From positions 1 through 13,281 of the forward strand of contig JANQST010000448.1 of assembly GCA_028279155.1 (NCBI GenBank): a DNA stretch of 13,281 nt. Reading direction: 5' to 3'. Position 1 is the stretch's first letter, and every line of letters starts with the position of its first letter. Positions 1 through 5,957 of this stretch are shown piece after piece. The position numbers and the translations under genes were made by a program. The DNA comes from Cyclobacteriaceae bacterium. Lineage in GTDB: Bacteria; Bacteroidota; Bacteroidia; Cytophagales; Cyclobacteriaceae. The notes beneath the pieces are model-generated. The model had not been told where the DNA came from. It saw only the letters and a program-made list of their open reading frames with translations, and made no database searches.

Positions 1-1123
1 CGATCCAACCACAGTTGATGTGGACACTTCCGCTTCTTCCTTTCAATCTTCAATCTATGTTAATAGTGAAAAAATGCCTGACCATGAAGGTTTGGATGTT
101 GCTTTGATCGGTCTATCAGAATACCGAGGTGGCGAAAACGAAGATCCTAATACCAAATCTGCTGACGAAGTGAGGAGTCAGTTGTATTCATTGAGAAAGG
201 GCTTTGGAGATTACGGAATCATTGATTTAGGAAATTTCAGAAATGGTCCAAAACTGGAAGATACCTATCTCCGATTGAAAGAGGTCTGTGCGTATTTGAT
301 GGATAAAGGAATCATCCCACTATTATTTGGCGGGAGCCATGACCTTGTGCTAGGTCAATTCTATGCTTATGAAAGTGGAGGAAAACTAATTTCAATGCTC
401 AATGTCGATCAGAGCATTGACCTTGAAGATGATAATGTCGCTTCGAGATCTTATTTAAATAAGGTCTTTGGTCATGCGCCTAATTATTTGTTCAACTATT
501 CTCATCTAGCGCATCAAAGCTATCTCACGGACCAAAAGGACCTGGAGTTGATTGAACGTCTCTCTTTTGAAGCAACAAGACTGGGTACACTTAAGGAGAA
601 CATTCAGGAGATTGAACCTTATATCAGAGATGCGGATATGCTATCCTTTGACCTCTCAGCTTTGCAATCAACCTATGCACCTGCAGCCTATGATTCCAAA
701 CCCTATGGGTTGACTGGTGAAGAAGCTTGTCAATTGTGCTGGTATGCAGGTCAGAATGAAAAACTCAGTTCGATTGGAATTTACAATTACGATTCCTCGC
801 TTGAAACAACTGATAAAAAAAGCGCATTCGTTCTAGCAACAATGATTTGGTATTTCATTGAGGGATTTTATCACAGGAAGGGTGACAAAAATTTTATTTC
901 TAATGATTACCTGATGTATGAAGTTCACCTAGGGGGAGACCCGGAGTCTATTCGATTTTACAAGAGCAAAAAATCAGAAAAATGGTGGATGGAAGTCCCT
1001 AATCTTGAGAACGAAGGGATGTTCAATCGAAGTAGAATGATTGCGTGTAGTTATAAAGATTATGAAGAAGCCCAGTCAGGAAATATTCCGGATCGCTGGT
1101 TGAATTTCTTTCATAAAGCCTGA
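1..1123 (+). CDS. Arginase/formimidoylglutamase-fold protein, 5'-truncated, metal site degraded
   Basis: Ureohydrolase (arginase/agmatinase/formimidoylglutamase) fold. Numbering from the GTG at 20, the first ligand motif GGSHD is intact at residues 104-108. The second motif, usually DAHxD, reads DQSID at 130-134, so its His is Ser. The third, usually SFDxDxxDP, reads SFDLSALQS at 209-217, so only the first Asp survives. An AP pair follows at 220-221. In the family these residues hold two Mn ions that activate water to hydrolyse a guanidino or formimino group. With several lost, a canonical binuclear site is doubtful and the substrate is unknown. The frame is open to the left edge (codons from position 2, no stop) and the GTG lacks a convincing ribosome site, so the real start is probably outside the window. 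Bacteroidota homologues are usually named formimidoylglutamase, a weak name here. The gene ends with TGA directly against the convergent PspC gene. Family call is firm, activity uncertain. Confidence 0.85.
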   Translation, partial: DPTTVDVDTSASSFQSSIYVNSEKMPDHEGLDVALIGLSEYRGGENEDPNTKSADEVRSQLYSLRKGFGDYGIIDLGNFRNGPKLEDTYLRLKEVCAYLMDKGIIPLLFGGSHDLVLGQFYAYESGGKLISMLNVDQSIDLEDDNVASRSYLNKVFGHAPNYLFNYSHLAHQSYLTDQKDLELIERLSFEATRLGTLKENIQEIEPYIRDADMLSFDLSALQSTYAPAAYDSKPYGLTGEEACQLCWYAGQNEKLSSIGIYNYDSSLETTDKKSAFVLATMIWYFIEGFYHRKGDKNFISNDYLMYEVHLGGDPESIRFYKSKKSEKWWMEVPNLENEGMFNRSRMIACSYKDYEEAQSGNIPDRWLNFFHKA

Positions 1124-1136
1124 TTATCGTTCAGGC
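1118..1136. terminator. Hairpin across two convergent stop codons
   Basis: Inverted repeat GCCTGA (1118-1123) / TCAGGC (1131-1136) with a 7-nt loop spans the stop codons of the arginase-fold gene (+) and the PspC gene (-). There is no intergenic space, so a shared bidirectional terminator would have to lie here. The minus-strand copy is followed by TTT; the plus-strand copy has no T-tract. It is a short stem, and termination is inferred. Confidence 0.4.
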
Positions 1137-1315
1137 ATTATGATCCAAAGTATCAGGTAGACCAGTACTCCTGGGAAAGCAGCACTTAAAATTGAAAGAA
1201 CAAGGTATCCGGCTCTAACTAGCGTAATATCCAGACCAAGATATTCTGCGATACCTCCACATACTCCACCTAATACCTTGTCTTGAGATCTAACTAGTCT
1301 TTTTGCCATTGCCAT
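1124..1315 (-). CDS. PspC-domain small membrane protein
   Basis: A 63-aa protein consisting almost entirely of one PspC domain. The N-terminal half has the typical pattern of Lys/Arg-rich start, GGVCGGIAEYLGLD (residues 16-29) and a Val-Arg pair before the membrane segment. One hydrophobic stretch (about 36-60) ends in IMPER, the usual end of this family. In Enterobacteria PspC works in the phage-shock envelope-stress response with PspA; short stand-alone PspC proteins are common in Bacteroidota, where the role is less defined. No PspA or PspB is in the window. The ATG at 1315 has AAGAAG just upstream; a second in-frame ATG at 1309 is possible. It follows the small upstream gene by 6 bases, so the two are probably co-transcribed. 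Confidence 0.85.
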   Translation of the reverse strand: MAMAKRLVRSQDKVLGGVCGGIAEYLGLDITLVRAGYLVLSILSAAFPGVLVYLILWIIMPER

Positions 1316-1321
1316 AACTTC

Positions 1322-1558
1322 TTACTTTAAAGTTGCGAATTTTTCCATTAAAAAATGAACCAAACCTATTCCGCCCATTTCAATTTTCCCATTCAAGCCG
1401 TCTGGAGTACTGACTTTTTCTTTTTTATCCTCCATCTGCAAAGAATTGTCTGCAGAGAATAATGAACTGGCATTCAATGTTAAAATGAATGCTAGGACAA
1501 TACCCAATATGATGAGCAGTGTTCGTGTTCGGGATATAGGTGTTCGGTTAACTGACAC
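1322..1558 (-). CDS. Small hypothetical protein with N-terminal hydrophobic segment
   Basis: A 78-aa protein not recognised by family. Residues 1-13 are rich in Arg, Ser and Thr, 14-34 form one hydrophobic helix (membrane anchor or signal peptide), and the rest is polar and charged with a Gly-rich patch near 57-65. An in-frame stop (TAA) lies three codons upstream, so the frame must start at the GTG at 1558 or later. No ATG occurs before the hydrophobic segment and no clear Shine-Dalgarno is visible, so the start is uncertain. The gene lies 6 bases ahead of the PspC gene on the same strand, so an envelope role alongside PspC is a guess from context. A near-consensus -7 box (AAAGTTTG, 1573-1580, minus strand) sits just upstream, without a clear -33 element. 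Confidence 0.5.
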   Translation of the reverse strand: MSVNRTPISRTRTLLIILGIVLAFILTLNASSLFSADNSLQMEDKKEKVSTPDGLNGKIEMGGIGLVHFLMEKFATLK

Positions 1559-1634
1559 GCTAAATTATGTGACAAACTTTGTGCCATAACTTAGTATTTA
1601 TCTGATTATTAGTTAGTTATAGAAAGATTTTGAG

Positions 1635-1659
1635 AGAAAAATGTTCATAATCGAACATT
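1635..1659 (-). terminator. Terminator hairpin after the ABC importer operon
   Basis: Perfect 7-bp inverted repeat AATGTTC (1640-1646) / GAACATT (1653-1659) with a 6-nt loop. Read on the minus strand, the stem begins about 20 nt after the ATPase stop codon and runs into a run of five Ts, the layout of an intrinsic terminator. The stem is AT-rich, so efficiency may be modest. It could instead be an operator for the downstream small-protein/PspC pair, since dyads of this size also fit repressor sites. Confidence 0.45.
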
Positions 1660-1679
1660 ATTGAAGACTTATTAGTACA

Positions 1680-2681
1680 CTATTCAAAAACCAGAATCTT
1701 ATCCTTGGGAACTTTCAAGAAAATTGGGTCTCCAATTTCGTGTGGACATCTTTCTGTTTCCAGGCTAAATTCCTCATCCTTTTCAGGAGATTGTATTGTT
1801 AGCACATCATGAGGACCTTTGAAAAGCTTGTCTTTTACGATCCCCGAAATGTCATAGTCGTCTTTTGTGTTAACGATTATGTTTTCAGGACGAATACAAA
1901 GACTGAATCTATCGGGTAGGTTAGGAAGGTCAATGTTCCCAAAGGAAGTATGCGCTTTTTGCTGATCATTCGTTCCTTTTATTATAACACTGGCACCAAA
2001 GAAATTAGAAACATATTGAGAAGATGGATTCTGGTAAATTTCGATGGGATTGCCTGTTTGAAGCACTCTACCCTCCTTCATAACCACCAACTTATCAGCG
2101 ATTAGAAAAGAATCGAATGCCTGGTGACTAACCATGATTGTGGTAATGTTCAATTCCTTAAGCAGATCGAATACTTCCTTCCGAATCTTTTCCTTAACTA
2201 ATTCGTCAAGGCTGCTAAAGGGTTCATCGAGGAGTAAGAGCCTGGGGTCAATGGCCAGAGCTCGCGCTAATGCTACTCGCTGCTGTTGTCCTCCCGAAAG
2301 TTCATGTGGGTACCTTTTTTCAAAACCATCCATCCCGGTCATTCCTAAGAGTTCGTTCAATTTTTTGCTGGTTCTATTCTCTTTGGAGATGGCGAAAAAA
2401 ACATTTTTCTCTACTGTCAAATGTGGGAAGAGAGACAGGTTCTGAAAGACAAATCCAAACTTCCGTTTTTCAGGTTTCCAGTTCGAAATATTTTGATCTT
2501 CCCAAAAGATGGAACCACTATCCGATTTTTCGAGCCCTCCGATAATTCGAAGTAGCGTGCTTTTACCACATCCGCTTTCCCCTGTAAGTGAAAGTATTTC
2601 TCCGTCGTTTATTTCAAGCGAAACATCATCCACAGCTTTAGTTGTAGAATAACTTTTCTTTATGTTTTGAACCTTGAGCAC
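1680..2681 (-). CDS. ABC importer ATP-binding subunit (probable ferric iron, FbpC/FutC type)
   Basis: Cytoplasmic ATPase of an ABC importer, 333 aa. Visible motifs in order: Walker A GESGCGKST at 34-42, Q-loop Gln80, signature LSGGQ at 128-132, Walker B LLLLDEP at 148-154, D-loop SSLD at 156-159 and H-loop His186. All catalytic residues are intact. The C-terminal third (about 235-333), with LCIRPENI near 261-268, matches the TOBE-type regulatory domain of the sugar/iron/sulfate importer group. Length fits FbpC-like proteins. It starts with GTG three bases after the permease stop codon, so translation is probably coupled. Iron as substrate is inferred from the binding protein of the same operon; alone, this subunit could serve thiamine, sulfate or polyamine transport. 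Confidence 0.88.
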   Translation of the reverse strand: MLKVQNIKKSYSTTKAVDDVSLEINDGEILSLTGESGCGKSTLLRIIGGLEKSDSGSIFWEDQNISNWKPEKRKFGFVFQNLSLFPHLTVEKNVFFAISKENRTSKKLNELLGMTGMDGFEKRYPHELSGGQQQRVALARALAIDPRLLLLDEPFSSLDELVKEKIRKEVFDLLKELNITTIMVSHQAFDSFLIADKLVVMKEGRVLQTGNPIEIYQNPSSQYVSNFFGASVIIKGTNDQQKAHTSFGNIDLPNLPDRFSLCIRPENIIVNTKDDYDISGIVKDKLFKGPHDVLTIQSPEKDEEFSLETERCPHEIGDPIFLKVPKDKILVFE

Positions 2682-2684
2682 AGT

Positions 2685-4247
2685 CTACTTGATTATTTTA
2701 TTAAGGAAATAAACGGGAATTGAGCTTACAAAAATAATGAGTAGACTCGATGATGCAGATTTGGGTGCCATTTCATCTTTGGCATATTGAAAAGCATTTG
2801 TTGCTAATGTCTCAAAATTGAATGGTCGTAAAATCAGTGTCAATGGAAGCTCCTTAGCAATGTCAACAAAAACCATAATGAATGCTCCAATCAAGACAGG
2901 TTTGAGTATTGGTAAATGAATCTTGAATAAAGAGATAAGTGAATTCTTTCCTAAGGAACTGGCAGCATCATCAAGTTGGTTTGGAATCTTTTGAAATCCT
3001 GAATCTGTTTGTCCGTATCCCACAGCAAAAAATCTTGCAGAATAACCAAAGACCAAAGCAATAATTCCGGAGTAGATCCAATTTGGATTTAGCCATACGA
3101 TTAAAGTGACAATGCCTATTCCAATCACTGCTCCCGGAATAGCATATCCAAGCATTGATAGTTTTGAAAAAGTTTTTGAAGTCCAATGATTTCCAACAAG
3201 TCGATTTGAATAGGAAAGAATGATTGCCAAAAGAATTACGACTAGTCCAGCCAACAAACCCAGAAGTGAAGTATTGCCCATAAACTGGATAGATTGTAAC
3301 CAAACTTTACCTGTGCTCGCCAGGAAAGACCACCAAACCAGCTGACCAACAGGAACGACAAACCCGAAAAAGACAGGTATGGAACATATAATGAACGGAA
3401 TCCACTTTAGTCTGAATGGGATTCTACTCGCTTTTTGATCCTCATTTTCGTTGCTGGTTTTTTTGCCACGTTGAATGTAGGTATCAAGGATTACAAGAAG
3501 AAGAATAAATATCAGTACAACCAGTGAAAGCAAGATGGCCGTTTGAAGATCACCAAGTGCCAACCAAGCTCTGAATATTCCTGTTGTAAAAGTAGGTATC
3601 CCAAAATATTGAACCACTCCGTAATCATTTAGCACTTCCATTATCACCAGTATCAATCCGGAAAATATTATCGGCCAGGAAAGTGGAATCGTCACTTTGA
3701 AAAAAGTCTTGACCATGGACTGTCCAAGCGATCTGGATACCTCAACCAACGAAACAGATTGCATAATAAATGCGGCTCTGGATGCTACATAGATATACGG
3801 ATAGAGAACCAGACTCATGATCAAGATTGCTCCCTGGTGATCCATAACATCCATGTAAACATCTGTACCGATGGATCGAAGTAAAATTCTTATAGGCCCT
3901 GCGTAATCTGTAAGCCCGACATAGGCTATACCATTAATAAATGTGGGAATTGATAATGGAAGAATAAGTATCCATTCAAACTGCTTCCTAAAAGGGAATT
4001 CATATATTGTAACCAGCCAGGCAGTACTGATACCTATCAATAGGCTTAGTGAGCAAATACCAACAAGTAAAAGAGAAGTGTTTTTCAAATACAATGGCAG
4101 CAGCCTTGGGAAAGACTGCTGCCAACTTTCAGTTTCTACGGAAAGAGAATTGCTTATTACAAATACGATAGGTAGAAGAAGAACTAGTACAGTTCCAATT
4201 CCAAGAATTCTCCATCCACTATGAGATGGAATTCTAGTTCCACCCAA
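2685..4247 (-). CDS. ABC importer permease, two fused domains (probable ferric iron, FbpB/FutB type)
   Basis: Inner-membrane permease of 520 aa with two binding-protein-dependent transport domains in one chain, as in FbpB/FutB. The N-terminal helix is about 13-33. The first half (about 50-255) carries an EAA-type loop at 169-192 (EVSRSLG then PLSWP). A charged linker follows at 258-282, and the second half (about 285-520) has its own EAA loop at 426-450 (DDAASSLG then LPILKP). Each loop docks on the ATPase. The start is odd: no in-frame ATG or GTG occurs near the N-terminus, and the best candidate is TTG at 4247, overlapping the binding-protein gene by 14 bases with GAAGAAG touching it. An in-frame stop a few codons upstream limits alternatives. 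Translation probably depends on ribosomes finishing the upstream gene. Function is clear, the exact start is not. Confidence 0.88.
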   Translation of the reverse strand: MGGTRIPSHSGWRILGIGTVLVLLLPIVFVISNSLSVETESWQQSFPRLLPLYLKNTSLLLVGICSLSLLIGISTAWLVTIYEFPFRKQFEWILILPLSIPTFINGIAYVGLTDYAGPIRILLRSIGTDVYMDVMDHQGAILIMSLVLYPYIYVASRAAFIMQSVSLVEVSRSLGQSMVKTFFKVTIPLSWPIIFSGLILVIMEVLNDYGVVQYFGIPTFTTGIFRAWLALGDLQTAILLSLVVLIFILLLVILDTYIQRGKKTSNENEDQKASRIPFRLKWIPFIICSIPVFFGFVVPVGQLVWWSFLASTGKVWLQSIQFMGNTSLLGLLAGLVVILLAIILSYSNRLVGNHWTSKTFSKLSMLGYAIPGAVIGIGIVTLIVWLNPNWIYSGIIALVFGYSARFFAVGYGQTDSGFQKIPNQLDDAASSLGKNSLISLFKIHLPILKPVLIGAFIMVFVDIAKELPLTLILRPFNFETLATNAFQYAKDEMAPKSASSSLLIIFVSSIPVYFLNKIIK

Positions 4248-5265
4248 CTTCTTCGAATATCTTGATTGCTTCTTCGTTCAGATCGGTTTTCTTCGCGTAA
4301 TCCAGATTGTCAATCTTGAATTCACCCCACGCGGCAATGGAAGGGTCAGGTCCCACATTGCTGTTCACTGGGTATTCATATGAATTGGATGCATAAAACT
4401 TTTGACTTTCTTCGTTGGTCAAAAACTCAATGAACTTGATAGCATTTTCTTTGTTAGGAGCATTTTTGGCAACTCCAATTCCTCCAATGTTAATATGGCC
4501 TCCACGGCCATCCTGGTTAGGGAAATAGATGCCAACTTTTTTACCAGCATTCACTTCTTCTTCGTTGTCGGAGTTAAGCAAGAGTCCGACATAGTAAGTA
4601 TTTACGATGGCTACTTCACCAACACCTGATGCGATAGCCTTGATCTGATCGCGATCGCCACCCTTAGGTTCTCTGGCCATATTTTTCACTATCCCTGCCG
4701 CCCATTCTTTTGCAGCATCAGGTCCATTGGCATGAATGATGGATGATAGAAGTGACTGATTGTATGAACTTCCGGATGATCTGATTAAGATTTTTCCAGC
4801 CCATTTTTCGTCAGCTAAATCTTCGTAGGTAGTAAGTTCTGATACATCTACATCATCCTTATCATAGGCGATAACTCTTGCTCGGTAAGCAATTGCATAC
4901 CAGTAATTTTCTTCCTCCACGAACTTGGAGGGATTGCTGGTTTGTGCATTAACTGCTTGCAGAAGACCTTTCTCCTTTGCACGGTTAAGCTTCATTGCAT
5001 CCACGGTGATAAAAACATCAGCAGGGGAATTCTCTCCTTCAATTTCCAATCTGCTTAAAAGCTCGTCCGCTCCTGCTCTTACCAGGTTTATTTTGATACC
5101 CGTTTCGTTAGTAAACTTCTCATGAAGAAGCTTGTCTGCCTCATAATGTCTGGTTGAATAAACATTGAGTTCTCCAGCTTCAGTCGCATTTTCCTTTTGC
5201 TGACTGCCTGACCCTGAACATGCTGCTAATAGGACAGCTATAAATAGTGTTGATAGTAATTTCAT
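4234..5265 (-). CDS. Ferric-iron-type ABC binding lipoprotein (FbpA/FutA family)
   Basis: Periplasmic-side binding protein, 343 aa, first gene of the importer operon. It has a lipoprotein signal: short basic start, hydrophobic 3-13, lipobox LAAC with Cys16. The mature part starts with the family's first strand, LNVYSTRHYEAD (33-44). Candidate Fe(III) ligands match the FutA pattern: His40-Tyr41, Tyr168 and the Tyr224-Tyr225 pair. In FutA proteins iron is held mainly by four tyrosines, with a nearby His in some. All are present at plausible spacing, which makes iron the leading substrate over thiamine or putrescine. The ATG at 5265 is clear although no Shine-Dalgarno precedes it. A consensus -7 box and a large dyad lie immediately upstream. 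Family call is strong, iron specificity likely. Confidence 0.88.
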   Translation of the reverse strand: MKLLSTLFIAVLLAACSGSGSQQKENATEAGELNVYSTRHYEADKLLHEKFTNETGIKINLVRAGADELLSRLEIEGENSPADVFITVDAMKLNRAKEKGLLQAVNAQTSNPSKFVEEENYWYAIAYRARVIAYDKDDVDVSELTTYEDLADEKWAGKILIRSSGSSYNQSLLSSIIHANGPDAAKEWAAGIVKNMAREPKGGDRDQIKAIASGVGEVAIVNTYYVGLLLNSDNEEEVNAGKKVGIYFPNQDGRGGHINIGGIGVAKNAPNKENAIKFIEFLTNEESQKFYASNSYEYPVNSNVGPDPSIAAWGEFKIDNLDYAKKTDLNEEAIKIFEEVGWN

Positions 5266-5272
5266 AATGGCA

Positions 5273-5280
5273 CAAAAATA
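5273..5280 (-). promoter_or_regulatory. Consensus Bacteroidota -7 promoter box of the importer operon
   Basis: On the minus strand this reads TATTTTTG, an exact match to the Bacteroidota sigma-A -7 element TAnnTTTG. It ends only 7 nt before the ATG of the binding-protein gene, so transcripts would have almost no leader. No good TTG -33 element is seen at the usual distance; that space is taken by the dyad. Confidence 0.5.
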
Positions 5281-5281
5281 G

Positions 5282-5304
5282 TTATTTAGAATTAATCTAA
5301 ATAA
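5282..5304. promoter_or_regulatory. 23-bp dyad, candidate metal-repressor operator
   Basis: TTATTTAGA (5282-5290), 5-nt centre, TCTAAATAA (5296-5304): nine perfectly paired bases per arm, ten of eleven pairs if the centre is included. It abuts the -7 box of the iron-type importer operon, the classic position for a repressor. The TTTAG/CTAAA arms resemble DtxR/IdeR/MntR-type sites more than a Fur box. The dyad is directly visible; the regulator is inferred and is not encoded in the window. Confidence 0.6.
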
Positions 5305-5316
5305 GATTTTAGGATC

Positions 5317-5345
5317 AAAAAAAGGTACCCCGCCACGAGGTACCT
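5317..5345 (-). terminator. Intrinsic terminator of the SiaC-like gene
   Basis: Inverted repeat AGGTACC (5323-5329) / GGTACCT (5339-5345) with a 9-nt loop that can form two more C-G pairs. On the minus strand the stem is followed directly by seven Ts (5323-5317). It lies about 43 nt after the stop codon of the SiaC-like gene and insulates it from the importer promoter downstream. Confidence 0.75.
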
Positions 5346-5360
5346 AATCACCCTAATCAC
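5343..5360. repeat. Two abutting copies of CCTAATCAC
   Basis: A perfect 9-bp tandem duplication, CCTAATCAC at 5343-5351 and 5352-5360, in the 3' untranslated region of the SiaC-like gene. It overlaps the last three bases of the terminator arm. Only two copies are present; a function is not apparent. Confidence 0.5.
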
Positions 5361-5387
5361 ACGCTGTTCTTGACAGCAGTAGATTTC

Positions 5388-5771
5388 TTAATTCAATTTG
5401 ATATGGTTAAAAGAAGCACCCAAAATTTTCTCGTAATCCTGACCAGTTTCCTTCATGTCATCATCGCACTCCTCATAAAACCAATTGATGACCACATTCC
5501 CACCATCTTGTTTATATGAAACTAATTTTTTAAGCAGATTAAAAAGGCATTTCGAACTGCTGGTGTTGAAGTACTCCAGTGCAAAATTTGCAGTTAGTTT
5601 ATTCACACCCCGTTTAAATGCCATATCGATTTCTTCGATTATAGGATAGTAAAATTTCTGTGGAGAGCTCGGCAATGATCTCCCCCTGAATTCCATCATT
5701 CCAGATCTGCGATCAAAATGAAAAAATGGCGTGATTGGGGTAGATGCAATTTTAAGTTCCGTCTCTCTCAT
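5388..5771 (-). CDS. SiaC-family (DUF1987) regulatory phosphoprotein
   Basis: A 127-aa single-domain cytoplasmic protein matching the SiaC/DUF1987 family throughout: TPFFHFD-type first strand (residues 14-20), MMEFRGRSLP at 25-34, LEYFNTSSSK at 65-74, GGNVVINWFYEE at 89-100, and the acidic DDDM then GQDYE near 102-113. In Pseudomonas aeruginosa SiaC, a Thr in the YFNTSS-type motif is phosphorylated by SiaB and dephosphorylated by the PP2C phosphatase SiaA, and unphosphorylated SiaC binds a diguanylate cyclase; here the matching residue is Thr70. No SiaA, SiaB or GGDEF protein is in the window, so this is an orphan copy whose target cannot be named. The ATG at 5771 has AGGGA close upstream. 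It is divergent from the large sensor kinase, separated by 172 bases, and has its own terminator. Confidence 0.85.
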   Translation of the reverse strand: MRETELKIASTPITPFFHFDRRSGMMEFRGRSLPSSPQKFYYPIIEEIDMAFKRGVNKLTANFALEYFNTSSSKCLFNLLKKLVSYKQDGGNVVINWFYEECDDDMKETGQDYEKILGASFNHIKLN

Positions 5772-5916
5772 TTCCCTAGCTGTTTGGTTGAAATAACTGA
5801 TACAAATTGAACGAAATAGTATGACTAGAAAAGTGCGGGATTATGTCGAAATCAAATTGAGCAAAATGCTTAGCCGCTATTCGTATTAACTCATAAAATG
5901 AATTGGAGTTTGACTG

Positions 5917-5957
5917 AAAGAGGATAAATGGAGTTAACTTTAATTGCATCTGTATAA
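5917..5957 (+). other. Short leader ORF with strong Shine-Dalgarno overlapping the kinase start
   Basis: GAAAGAGG (5916-5923) lies at good spacing before ATG 5928, the best ribosome site in the area. The ATG opens a 9-codon ORF (residues MELTLIASV) ending with TAA at 5955-5957. It is in the wrong frame for the kinase, whose frame is closed by TAA at 5941-5943. It may be a leader peptide coupling translation to a TTG start (5944 or 5968), or the remnant of the true N-terminus after a one-base frame change. Confidence 0.45.

Noticed and set aside
1572..1582. Small palindrome ACAAACTTTGT upstream of the small hydrophobic protein
   Set aside because: Only five bases per arm and it coincides with a possible -7 box; too short to claim as an operator.
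2134..2545. Two overlapping plus-strand ORFs of about 90-100 codons inside the ATPase gene
   Set aside because: Antisense shadows of a gene with all ABC ATPase motifs; no ribosome sites and no recognisable protein pattern.
5821..5889. A 22-codon ORF starting with ATG between the SiaC-like gene and the kinase
   Set aside because: No ribosome-binding site, no recognisable feature, and a length expected by chance in this region.
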